Shown: positions 45,687 through 53,741 of the stretch, in pieces | Numbering within the stretch: the stretch's first letter is position 1 | Layout of the letters: the number at the start of each line of letters is the position of its first letter | Source of the DNA: Bacteroidetes bacterium 43-16 | GTDB taxonomy: Bacteria > Bacteroidota > Bacteroidia > Chitinophagales > Chitinophagaceae | NCBI GenBank assembly: GCA_001897525.1 | Contig: MKTB01000010.1 | Location: 214,794-278,793, forward strand | DNA: 64,000 nucleotides | Reading direction: 5' to 3' | The notes under the pieces: generated by a model | Told to the model about the DNA's origin: nothing | Databases searched by the model: none | The model's input: only the letters and a program-made list of their open reading frames with translations | Made by a program: the position numbers and the translations under genes

Positions 45687-47627
45687 TTATATCAGTTTCC
45701 CCATTTCTATTTCAATAATCTCCTGTACTTCTTCCCGAATAGCATTATAGTTTTTCATTACGATTGTATTGTTGATCTCCCTAATAACCGGTATAGGTTT
45801 ATAGCTTTCTTCCTCCCGTTTGAGCGCATCGTGATTGTTCTGTATTTCGCAATGAAATGCTTTCAGGTTGATCTTCTCTTCCGGATTATCAGCGACCATG
45901 CCCACAAATTCGCCACTACTCAGGGCAGAAATTTTCGATGCTGGTACTGCAGCTTCTAACTGTTTTGATCTACTGATCGAAGTGTCAGTACGGTTGATGG
46001 AAAGGCTCTGCCTATCCTGCATAATGCGGCCAATCCGGTCCGACAAGAGCTTGGCTGTATCTCCGGTTACCTGACCAGAAACGATGTTACCTACAATACC
46101 CATAATAACATCGGCCTGCTCCTTACCATAGTCCTTACGCAGCTGCGAAAGATCCTGTATACCCAGACATGTGGCTACCTTGTTGCTCCTGGCTGTTGCG
46201 ATCAAACTGTCAATACCACTTAGATAGATGGTTGGAAACTCATCAAACACCAAGGAGGATTTGAGTTTTCCCTTCTGATTGACCACTTTCACGAGCCGGT
46301 TTACGTAAAGGGAAAGGACTGCTCCATAGGTCTGAATCTTCATCGGGTTGTTGCCCATGCAGACCAGCTTCGGCTCTTCGGGATTATTTATATCCAGCTT
46401 AAAGTCATTCCCGGAAAGCACATAATAAAGCTGTGGAGAGGACAACCTAGCTAAAGATATCTTTGCGGAACCTATCTGCCCTTCCAGCTGCTCTACCGCG
46501 CCATTTTTATAAGCGTTTATAAAAGGATTGATCAGTACCTCAATCTCTGGCTCCGCATTCAGTACATTGAAAAGCTTATCATAATCGATCTGCATCAGCT
46601 CCAGCACGTGGGGCAATGTGCAGAACTCACCACCCTGATATTTCCGAAGAAACCAGATCAGTGCGGTCAGGAAATTTATTTGTGATTCAATAAAGAAATC
46701 CCCCTGCTTCTTTATCATCTCACGATTTAGACCCAGTAAAATAGTCCTCGCCGACTCCGCAGCATCTGTTATGTCCACCATGCCGGCAGGATCCAATGGA
46801 TTACAGCGATGTGTCCTTGACAGGTCGTCAAAGTTGACAAAGTAGCAAGCTGACTTGCCATTGTACTTTTCCTTATTTCGGAGCCAATGGTTATATACAA
46901 TAACAGATAGATCAGGAAATTTGAAGTCATAGACGAACATGCAAAATCCCTTAGCTATGTGCTGAGTTATCACGTGTCTGATGACAAAATAGCTCTTACC
47001 GGCACCTGGTGTTCCAAGCACAAGCAATGAGCGAAACGGGTTAACTATGTTGATCCAGCTCTTGCGTTTCTTGCTTTTAAGTTGGTATACTGCCGGTAGG
47101 TTTACGCTGAATTCATTACTTAGAAATCGTTCCTCCTGCGGAAAAGTTTCATTGGCTTCATTGAATATATCATCAGCCAAAGCGTCTTTGATAATACGAC
47201 TAAGGAGGGTGCCCCCCGTAAGTACGAGGATAAATCCTATGGAAGTGATACCGATATATATAATTGATACGAGCAAAGGATTGCTCCGAACCAATAACAG
47301 CAACCAGGTTACAAAATAGAAAAGAGTACCAGTCAGCAGATAAACCAAAGCCTTTCTGTAGCTCATTGTCTCGCTCTTCTTACCCTTCGCTCCTAACAGC
47401 GACAAAACCAAAAAACCTAGTGCTATTAACTTCGAGCGATGGAATGTGGTATAAAGTCCGGTCCTTTCAATATTACCCAAAATCTGATCTGTAAACGGCC
47501 AGGTCAGTCCGAAATTTCGGAACAGGTAATAACAGTAATAATAAAAATGAAGTACAAGAATAAAGATGGCTATCCACCTCGTCATGTCTATAATCTTCCT
47601 CAACGCTTGTTCATTCTCTCCTGACAT
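45687..47627 (-). CDS. mobC: Type IV coupling protein (Bacteroidota MobC/TraG-like)
   Basis: 646 residues. The N-terminal membrane part contains the YWFCY-like segment ILVLHFYYYCYYLFRNFG and further helices up to about residue 145. Walker A reads GTPGAGKS (about 206-213) and Walker B SLVFDEFP (about 440-447). The TraM-recognition part IDSLIATARSNKVATCLGIQDLSQL is present. It couples the relaxase-DNA complex to a conjugation pore. The pore must come from a helper, since no mating-pair genes are seen here. It lies 25 bp after the relaxase gene. Confidence 0.93.
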   Translation of the reverse strand: MSGENEQALRKIIDMTRWIAIFILVLHFYYYCYYLFRNFGLTWPFTDQILGNIERTGLYTTFHRSKLIALGFLVLSLLGAKGKKSETMSYRKALVYLLTGTLFYFVTWLLLLVRSNPLLVSIIYIGITSIGFILVLTGGTLLSRIIKDALADDIFNEANETFPQEERFLSNEFSVNLPAVYQLKSKKRKSWINIVNPFRSLLVLGTPGAGKSYFVIRHVITQHIAKGFCMFVYDFKFPDLSVIVYNHWLRNKEKYNGKSACYFVNFDDLSRTHRCNPLDPAGMVDITDAAESARTILLGLNREMIKKQGDFFIESQINFLTALIWFLRKYQGGEFCTLPHVLELMQIDYDKLFNVLNAEPEIEVLINPFINAYKNGAVEQLEGQIGSAKISLARLSSPQLYYVLSGNDFKLDINNPEEPKLVCMGNNPMKIQTYGAVLSLYVNRLVKVVNQKGKLKSSLVFDEFPTIYLSGIDSLIATARSNKVATCLGIQDLSQLRKDYGKEQADVIMGIVGNIVSGQVTGDTAKLLSDRIGRIMQDRQSLSINRTDTSISRSKQLEAAVPASKISALSSGEFVGMVADNPEEKINLKAFHCEIQNNHDALKREEESYKPIPVIREINNTIVMKNYNAIREEVQEIIEIEMGKLI

Positions 47628-47652
47628 GATTTCAACCTTTAATGTTTACACG

Positions 47653-48921
47653 CTATCTCCTTTTTCTCTTCTTTTTCTTCTTGCGCCAATCGTAAGGAAC
47701 ACCTGAAGCCACATACTCATACCGGGTCAACAGTTCCATTAGTGACCTTTCATCAGGCGTAAAATGGCTACGATCGCCTGCTACATTATCTTGCATATCG
47801 GCTATTGTTGAAATACCGGATGAAACAGACAATGAACTGTGCTCATTGCTTTCATTGACAAAATCCGGCTTCAGATGAATGGCAGAAAGTATCGCCTTGG
47901 CACTGTATTGCTTGCCCAATGCGCTCCCGTTAAAAACACATTTCGTTTTCAGATCAACGTAGGTCAAGCCATATATTAACCCGTCCTTATTCTGCCGGGG
48001 AATAGGCCTGATGTCCTCTCTGTGAAGTAGTTTTATTAACTCCTCAAGGCTCTTGGGCTGCTTTGTCTTCAATAGAAAATTGACAGAATTTTGAATCCGA
48101 TTTTTATATTTCTGACGGATTACATCGTTCTTTACGAACAGAGTTTCCAGTGTTCTGCGTGTTGGTTTTTTATGGAACAGACTGGCCTTAAGCGGCACGC
48201 CTATAGGATTACCATCCTTATCCACTACTGTATATTTTATGCCATTAAATCGGCTAAGCCGGCTCCCCTGCTCTCCTGTCTCTGCATGAACGTTGTATAA
48301 ATTCAATACCGCATTCAGCTCGGCAATGCTTGTGAAACGGTACTGGTCAATGATCTGCACCAGTACGTTTGCAATAGCACGTTTTGTTTCCGTCTTCCCA
48401 TAGACTACCTTAGATGCAACTACGGGTTTGAAGTCCAGAAGCGTTTGCTTGTAATCATCAGCTTTTATCAAACCGTATTGCTGTTCGATAGCAATCCGTG
48501 CCGGTTCGGACTTCAATCGCCCCAGGTGATGCAGGGAAATACGGCTACCATCTAAAGTAATATTGGTGGTCACAATGTGGCAATGATCATGGCCAGCATC
48601 CTGGTGCCGGTAAACAAAATAGGGCTGGTTACCAAAGCCTATTCTATCCATATAATCCTTGGCGATGGACTCCATTTTTTCGTTGGAAAGAAACTCTTTA
48701 GGAGAAAAATTCAATGAAATATGCACGGCATTTACTGCAACATCGCTCCTTAACGCAACAGTCGCCTCAAGCATTTTTAACCGCAGACGCTCGGTTGAGA
48801 GCTCCTTATTGAACGGACAATTCTGTATAGTAAGGAGTATCGCAGCACCATCACGAAGCTTGTTCTCATTATACTGGAATGCTCTCCGAATGGACTTTCC
48901 GGTGTTGATTATCGCAACCAT
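47653..48921 (-). CDS. mobB: Relaxase/mobilisation nuclease (MobB-like)
   Basis: 422 residues. The catalytic Tyr region lies in GKSIRRAFQYNENKLRDG (about 8-25). The metal-binding histidine motif YRHQDAGHDHCHIVTTNI is at about 103-120. This is the Bacteroidota PF03432 relaxase layout. It nicks oriT and leads the strand during transfer. Its start overlaps the mobA stop by 13 bp, so the two are translationally coupled. The C-terminal end is very basic (WRKKKKKRKRR). Confidence 0.95.
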   Translation of the reverse strand: MVAIINTGKSIRRAFQYNENKLRDGAAILLTIQNCPFNKELSTERLRLKMLEATVALRSDVAVNAVHISLNFSPKEFLSNEKMESIAKDYMDRIGFGNQPYFVYRHQDAGHDHCHIVTTNITLDGSRISLHHLGRLKSEPARIAIEQQYGLIKADDYKQTLLDFKPVVASKVVYGKTETKRAIANVLVQIIDQYRFTSIAELNAVLNLYNVHAETGEQGSRLSRFNGIKYTVVDKDGNPIGVPLKASLFHKKPTRRTLETLFVKNDVIRQKYKNRIQNSVNFLLKTKQPKSLEELIKLLHREDIRPIPRQNKDGLIYGLTYVDLKTKCVFNGSALGKQYSAKAILSAIHLKPDFVNESNEHSSLSVSSGISTIADMQDNVAGDRSHFTPDERSLMELLTRYEYVASGVPYDWRKKKKKRKRR

Positions 48922-49298
48922 AAGTCTGCTGTTTTCCTGATGTAGGCTTCAATGGTTTCGACCTGAAAGAATAGTCGCTCCCTCTCGGTTTCATAACTCT
49001 TTATCCAGGCTAATAACTCAGATCTCGTATCGGATATGTGTAGTTTCCGTACCATTTGGTTATAATTATTGGTCAGCCCATTTAGGTCCTTCTGCATCCG
49101 TATCAACACCGTAATAACCTCGTGCAAGGAGGCATTACGAACCTCCTTTATGAGCGGTTGCTTCAACAGTACTTTGCGCAGGTAAGTACTAAACTTGCGC
49201 TCGGTTGTTCCTTCAAATAGCTTCTGGACGGCTGTATACTCCTTTTCCGAAACACGCACGGTGATCCATTTCGTCCTGTTGGTCTGTTCTTCTTTCAT
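48909..49298 (-). CDS. mobA: Relaxosome accessory protein (MobA-like)
   Basis: 129 residues. The N-terminus (TKWITVRVSEKEYTAVQKLFEG ... TYLRKVLLK) is a ribbon-helix-helix fold typical of Bacteroidota MobA/plasmid mobilisation proteins. The C-terminal part (VLIRMQKDLNGLTNNYNQMVRKLH) is the conserved MobC-superfamily helix. It binds oriT and assists the relaxase. The candidate oriT lies directly upstream. Confidence 0.92.
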   Translation of the reverse strand: MKEEQTNRTKWITVRVSEKEYTAVQKLFEGTTERKFSTYLRKVLLKQPLIKEVRNASLHEVITVLIRMQKDLNGLTNNYNQMVRKLHISDTRSELLAWIKSYETERERLFFQVETIEAYIRKTADLWLR

Positions 49299-49487
49299 CT
49301 CCTATCGTTTACACTATAAATCATCAAATTGCCGAAAGGCATCTGCCCACGAGTTCCGAGTCAGGGGCAGCATTATTTTTCCGGTTGTGCAACACCGGTT
49401 CATCTTGCCGTTTTCGGACGGAGCAGGAAAACCTAAGCTATTTAAAACCACTTCATCATACATCGCCAGTAACCGACGGAATACGTG
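49299..49487. other. Candidate origin of transfer (oriT)
   Basis: This 189-bp non-coding stretch separates mobA from the Toprim gene of the same operon. It holds an imperfect inverted repeat CCGGTTGTG/CAACACCGG (about 49380-49397) and other short repeats. The position next to mobA and mobB is where oriT lies in related mobilisable elements. The nick site cannot be identified from sequence alone. Confidence 0.4.
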
Positions 49488-50390
49488 CTATAGACCTAAT
49501 TTTCTATTTTGTCGAGGGCGAATGCTGCACAGGTAATCATTCCAATCTTTGCGAGCGATATATTGCTTTCTCCCATCCACCGCATGAGGCACCTGTTTTA
49601 GCATCAATGCAGTCATCTTATCTCCTTGGGCATCGTTGTCCAGAAAGAGTGATACTTCTTTATATGCTTTTGCCATTTGTATTGCTGGTTGTATAAAGGA
49701 AAGACTGTTCAGTATGAGATAATCCGTCTTTGGATTTTTGGTCGTCTCCCGATCAAGAACCAGAAAAGAAAGGAAATCCATAAAGCCTTCGAAGATGGAT
49801 ACAGTCTGCAATCCTGTGCTATGAAAAGAAAAATATTTAGGTGCGCTGCTGCCTTTGAAAAATGGGGATCTCAACTCATAGCCGCCCTTGCTATTTTGGA
49901 ACCCCAAGGCGTAGAAATGTTTACCCGCGTTTGTATAAGAAACCTCATTGAGGTACTGAGCCGCAATTTCTAAGTTAATGCCACGGGATGCCAGATAATG
50001 CACCAATATCTTGGAAGAGATTGGATTCACATGCGTGATCTCTACTTTGCTATGCCGAACATTATGCAAGGAAGTGCTAGGCTGGTAAGGTTCAAATTTT
50101 ATACTACTTTCGGAAATAAGCTCAATGAACTCTGTTATAGGACAGGCATGGTAACGTATACCAAAGTCAATAATGCTTCCTCCTACCCCTTCACCAAAGT
50201 CGTACCAGCGATTCAGCTGCCTATTGATCTTGAACGAGGCCGTTCTTTCATCTCTCCATGGCGAGAGATACCAATAATCCTGTCGGCTTATCTTCGCCGG
50301 TTCGAATCCTAGCGAAGCCAAATAAGCCACCATATCCATTGCCTTAATCCGATCAAGGTCTTCTCTACTTCTCCTATTCCATCCGCACAT
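49488..50390 (-). CDS. Toprim/primase-like protein of the mobilisable element
   Basis: 300 residues. The N-terminus corresponds to a CHC2 primase zinc finger (WYLSPWRDERTASFKI ... RWYDFGEGVGGSIIDF), but the zinc ligands are lost: Ser, Arg and Tyr replace Cys and His. The Toprim domain follows, with VSIFEGFMDFLSF (Glu) and LFLDNDAQGD (DxD). Such proteins are typical of Bacteroidota mobilisable elements and may prime replication of the transferred strand. It is the first gene of the operon, downstream of a clear promoter at 50416-50447. Confidence 0.9.
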   Translation of the reverse strand: MCGWNRRSREDLDRIKAMDMVAYLASLGFEPAKISRQDYWYLSPWRDERTASFKINRQLNRWYDFGEGVGGSIIDFGIRYHACPITEFIELISESSIKFEPYQPSTSLHNVRHSKVEITHVNPISSKILVHYLASRGINLEIAAQYLNEVSYTNAGKHFYALGFQNSKGGYELRSPFFKGSSAPKYFSFHSTGLQTVSIFEGFMDFLSFLVLDRETTKNPKTDYLILNSLSFIQPAIQMAKAYKEVSLFLDNDAQGDKMTALMLKQVPHAVDGRKQYIARKDWNDYLCSIRPRQNRKLGL

Positions 50391-50415
50391 AACCTCAGTC
50401 GCACATTTTGTACAA

Positions 50416-50447
50416 CAAAGTTAAGTTCCGATATATGCAAGGAACAA
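50416..50447 (-). promoter_or_regulatory. Promoter of the mobilisation operon
   Basis: On the minus strand TTG (50447-50445) and TAACTTTG (50423-50416) are separated by 21 bp, which fits the Bacteroidota consensus. The start codon follows about 25 bp later at 50390. Within the remaining intergenic stretch up to 50683, GGAATGTGAT is repeated at 50524-50533 and 50575-50584, 51 bp apart. No gene lies there. Confidence 0.55.
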
Positions 50448-50683
50448 GCTTACCCAGATTCTAACTAAGCCAAATAGAATAACTATAAGGATGGCTATCT
50501 CTTTCTGCGAAGTGAAACGGAGTGGAATGTGATAGCACCATGAACAAGCCAGTTATCTCATTCCAAAGCATGAAGGAATGTGATGCGGGATTGTGTACGT
50601 AAGAACAATTGTAACGGCTGTTTTTAAGAAAGTGAACTGACATGTTCCAATGCTTCATATATTAGCAAAAAAAAGACCGCAAT

Positions 50684-51559
50684 ATGATTACCGAAGAATT
50701 CAGCTGGGGAGATTACGAAAAGAAAGTTTATAAAGCAATCTGTGATGCATTTCCTGAAAGTGACATAAGTTTTGACGATTCTATTCTTGGCATTTACAGC
50801 AAAGCCGAGCGGCAAGTTGATTTTGCGATAAGGCATAATGTGGCAGGGAAAAGAATTCTGGGGATAGTAGATTGTAAATATTACAACAAAAATATTGATG
50901 TAAAAATGGTAGAGAGCTTTATCGGAATGATGCAGGATGTCAATGCGAACTTTGGGTTTCTAGTTACAAATAATGGCTACTCGCAGGCTGCAAAAAATCG
51001 TGTAAAATTTTCTAACCTGAAACTGGACGTATTGGAAGTAAATGAGCTGAAAGAAATAGAAATTACTGCGGACTACTTTTTGAATCAGAATATAAAAGGC
51101 TTACAGCTTTCTAAGGCTGAATTTTTGCGAAGAGGCAAGCAGAATACCAATTTCTTTGATGAAGAAAAATCAGATTACAAAAAGCGGAGAATAGTATTTA
51201 AAGAAGGTTATGCTAACTACGAATTCTATGCATTTAAAAAGCTGTTCGAATCAATCGCAAGGGCATTCCGAGATTTTGAACAGCTAGAGCATGTAGAAGT
51301 CTTTATCCCAGCAAAAAAGAATGATGCTTCTACGAGCCACCAGGATATAAAGTACTTATACTCCGTAAACACCTCTAAACACAAATTCGTAGAATTCATG
51401 AACCTAAATTTTGATCATTTAAGGGAGGATATCAAAAACTGGCGAAGTGATTTTATCAATACAACAAGTTCATCTAAAACTAACATAGGAAAATTTGCGT
51501 CGCAATTTGTTACCAGCAAAAAGTATACGGACTACGAGTCGATTGTTTTTAATAAATAG
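50684..51559 (+). CDS. Mrr-like restriction endonuclease protein
   Basis: 291 residues. The N-terminal 125 residues form an Mrr-type PD-(D/E)XK domain: QVDFAI with D46, then GIVDCKYYNKNI with D63 and K65, and the helix ESFIGMMQDVNANFGFLVTNNGYSQAA. The second half (about 150-290) is of unknown type with basic and aromatic residues. Mrr-type enzymes cut modified foreign DNA. The gene points away from the mobilisation operon and converges with the 442-residue unknown gene. A defence role is inferred. Confidence 0.8.
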   Translation: MITEEFSWGDYEKKVYKAICDAFPESDISFDDSILGIYSKAERQVDFAIRHNVAGKRILGIVDCKYYNKNIDVKMVESFIGMMQDVNANFGFLVTNNGYSQAAKNRVKFSNLKLDVLEVNELKEIEITADYFLNQNIKGLQLSKAEFLRRGKQNTNFFDEEKSDYKKRRIVFKEGYANYEFYAFKKLFESIARAFRDFEQLEHVEVFIPAKKNDASTSHQDIKYLYSVNTSKHKFVEFMNLNFDHLREDIKNWRSDFINTTSSSKTNIGKFASQFVTSKKYTDYESIVFNK

Positions 51560-51605
51560 GATACATTACGAAACGAACTACAACGCCAGAACGGGACTTT
51601 CGAAA

Positions 51606-52934
51606 CTACCGTAAAATTTGATTGATAGAAGCTAACCATTTGGAATAGGCATCGGCAGAAGAGCTTTCCTGGAGTCTGTGACGAATTGCATTGAAAGAAA
51701 ATTTCCGATTTGATTGAAAGTCCTTATATGCTCTCTTATACGCTTCCCGACCAATCGCAATAATCTCACCAATCTCCGTACTCACTTTCTCCCACTGCAT
51801 CTCGACAGTGTCTTCTTCGGCCCTTGCCATAGTCCAGATATAAGTTGCATGGGATTCCAGCAGTTCCCATACAAAATGGTTCGCCATATTACCTTCTACA
51901 GTAAACAAAAAACCAAAGTGTGGCTGTGTTGTAAATCTAATCCGGTGATTGAGAGATTGCCTACTGTCTGCTAGATATTTCAGTTCAGCCTGGTTTCGGA
52001 CACCATCTATCTTCATCAATACATCAATGATTTCTTTCTCCGTGTGTTGAAACTCGCTTCCTTCGGTCTCACCGATTGAATCATATAGATTTTGTGATGT
52101 GAAAAGTACTTTATTATCGGTTTCATCTCTGACGGCTTTCACCAAGGACTGTGTTCTAAAAATCTTTACCCCGTCAATAAACTCTGAATCAATTTTTTCA
52201 AAGTCTTCACATGTTGCTTCATATTCTATACCGCCAGAATCATTGGAAGTAAATTTAGCAACAACCCGAAATGTACTCTTCCCCAGCTTCCTTGCGAACC
52301 AACTCTTGACGCTTTCGAACTCCTCTAAAATACTTTCATTGTAGACGTTCAATCCAAAAGTTCCAGAGAGCCTCCGGATGTATACTACGCATTCGACATA
52401 TCCCGAGCTAAAAATGCAATTTTCCAGTTCAACATCGAATTCTTCAGAAAACTCTATATTCTGAGGAACACTATAGTTATCACTTTGAACAGCTTGTTCG
52501 GAAGGCACAAAATCCTCGTATGGCATTTGCTTAGATTGCTGGACGTCCTTTATCGCCTGTTCTCTCATTCTTGCATAAGGATTTTCATCGGCATTTAGCA
52601 ACCGATCCTTAAACATAATTTTGTGGTGGTAATAAACTAAAGGTTCCAGTCTGTTCCAGTCGAATCTGCCGAACAGAAGAAATTTCACCTCACTGTTCGG
52701 CCTCCTGTTCTTAAACTCAGTTCTTTGTCCATAATCATAGTCCAGAACGACTAAACTCAATCTTCCATATTCTTTATTAAACCCCGTCATCTCAGTCAGC
52801 CAAAAAATATCCCTGTTGGTTTTAAACTTCAAATGTAGATAAGGAATATCAGTGTGTTCGATTGGAATAAATTCGTGCTCGTTATACCACACCTGGGTCT
52901 GTGTAATTTTAAGGATTAAGTTGTTAGTATTCAT
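51606..52934 (-). CDS. Large protein of unknown function, partner candidate of the Mrr-like nuclease
   Basis: 442 residues, soluble, without signal peptide. The N-terminal part (about 1-180) is beta-rich (WYNEHEFIPIEHTDIPYLHLKF). The middle part has SVKSWFARKLGKSTFRVVAKF. The C-terminal part (about 330-440) is helical, with HFVWELLESHATYIWTMAR. No catalytic motif was seen. It converges with the Mrr-like gene 47 bp away, and it is unclear whether the two act together. Confidence 0.62.
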   Translation of the reverse strand: MNTNNLILKITQTQVWYNEHEFIPIEHTDIPYLHLKFKTNRDIFWLTEMTGFNKEYGRLSLVVLDYDYGQRTEFKNRRPNSEVKFLLFGRFDWNRLEPLVYYHHKIMFKDRLLNADENPYARMREQAIKDVQQSKQMPYEDFVPSEQAVQSDNYSVPQNIEFSEEFDVELENCIFSSGYVECVVYIRRLSGTFGLNVYNESILEEFESVKSWFARKLGKSTFRVVAKFTSNDSGGIEYEATCEDFEKIDSEFIDGVKIFRTQSLVKAVRDETDNKVLFTSQNLYDSIGETEGSEFQHTEKEIIDVLMKIDGVRNQAELKYLADSRQSLNHRIRFTTQPHFGFLFTVEGNMANHFVWELLESHATYIWTMARAEEDTVEMQWEKVSTEIGEIIAIGREAYKRAYKDFQSNRKFSFNAIRHRLQESSSADAYSKWLASINQILR

Positions 52935-53136
52935 TCAAAGAGATTGGTTTAAAACTTCCTATTTAAGTCAGTGTGTCGTTGTAAATGCTATTACTCAAAT
53001 ATCTCGAAATAAATTGAATTTCAGTCAACTAAGATGCTAAAAATCAACCATAAATACGACGAAAATTATCTTAATTAAATTCTGACTAAGATAAAGCCTA
53101 CGTGATTCATGAACTTTGTAGAAACAGAAATTCAAT

Positions 53137-53403
53137 ATGGAAGGGAAAGATTTGAAGTGGATCTACCAGACGGTTCTGGTAGGTCCTGGGATGGATGAGA
53201 ATGTGAAGCTCAGTTTTGGTGCAAGTCGAAGACTTATTCTGCTGCTGGCAGAAGTCATAAAGGAAGGTTCTAAAATCAAGGGTAATGGCTTTTTAGAAAG
53301 TGTCGATGGCAAACTAATTCAAGAACTTGATGCGTTAAGAAGCGAATTTCTTGAAAAGGCTAAACTCAGCCAGCTGAGTGAACAGCTAAAATCTCTACAT
53401 TAA
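53137..53403 (+). CDS. Small protein of unknown function
   Basis: 88 residues. A start with KWIYQTVLVGPGMDENVKLSF is followed by RRLILLLAEVIKEG and a helical C-terminus ending LSQLSEQLKSLH. It is cytoplasmic by sequence and was not recognised. It is followed at once by a hairpin terminator, so it is a monocistronic unit near the right end of the mobilisable element. Confidence 0.65.
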   Translation: MEGKDLKWIYQTVLVGPGMDENVKLSFGASRRLILLLAEVIKEGSKIKGNGFLESVDGKLIQELDALRSEFLEKAKLSQLSEQLKSLH

Positions 53404-53406
53404 TTT

Positions 53407-53430
53407 AAAAGGAGGCTGCGGCTTCCTTTT
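53407..53430 (+). terminator. Terminator after the small gene
   Basis: AAAAGGA (53407-53413) pairs with TCCTTTT (53424-53430) across a GC-rich loop, followed by ATTGTTTTG. It lies 3 bp behind the stop codon. Confidence 0.6.
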
Positions 53431-53741
53431 ATTGTTTTGCAACCAAAAATTCCAGTTCGCTGAGCTGTAACGTACAGTCCCCATACGGGACAATTCAGTT
53501 TGAATTGCCCGTAAAACATCAAAAAACGGCATTCTGCTCGCTAAATTTGACCTAATCAATTACCGGTAAAGTATTCCGTTGAGTCATTTTATTTGCTACG
53601 ACTGTACTGACATTATAAACTAAACACACGCTGAAAATGAAAGTTCACTTACTCTCCTTTAGGCTATTTCCTCCTTGATGAAATTATCAGGGACAGCAGT
53701 CCAATAACTAACATACATTATAAATCTTTAAATTTTCTCCT
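53431..53741. other. Intergenic stretch with a hairpin
   Basis: No gene is visible. CGGG-A-CAATTC (53486-53496) pairs with GAATTG-CCCG (53502-53511), with a single bulged A and a 5-nt loop. The hairpin has no T-run and lies 230 bp upstream of the beta-helix lipoprotein gene. It could be a leader structure or the end of the mobilisable element. Confidence 0.45.
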
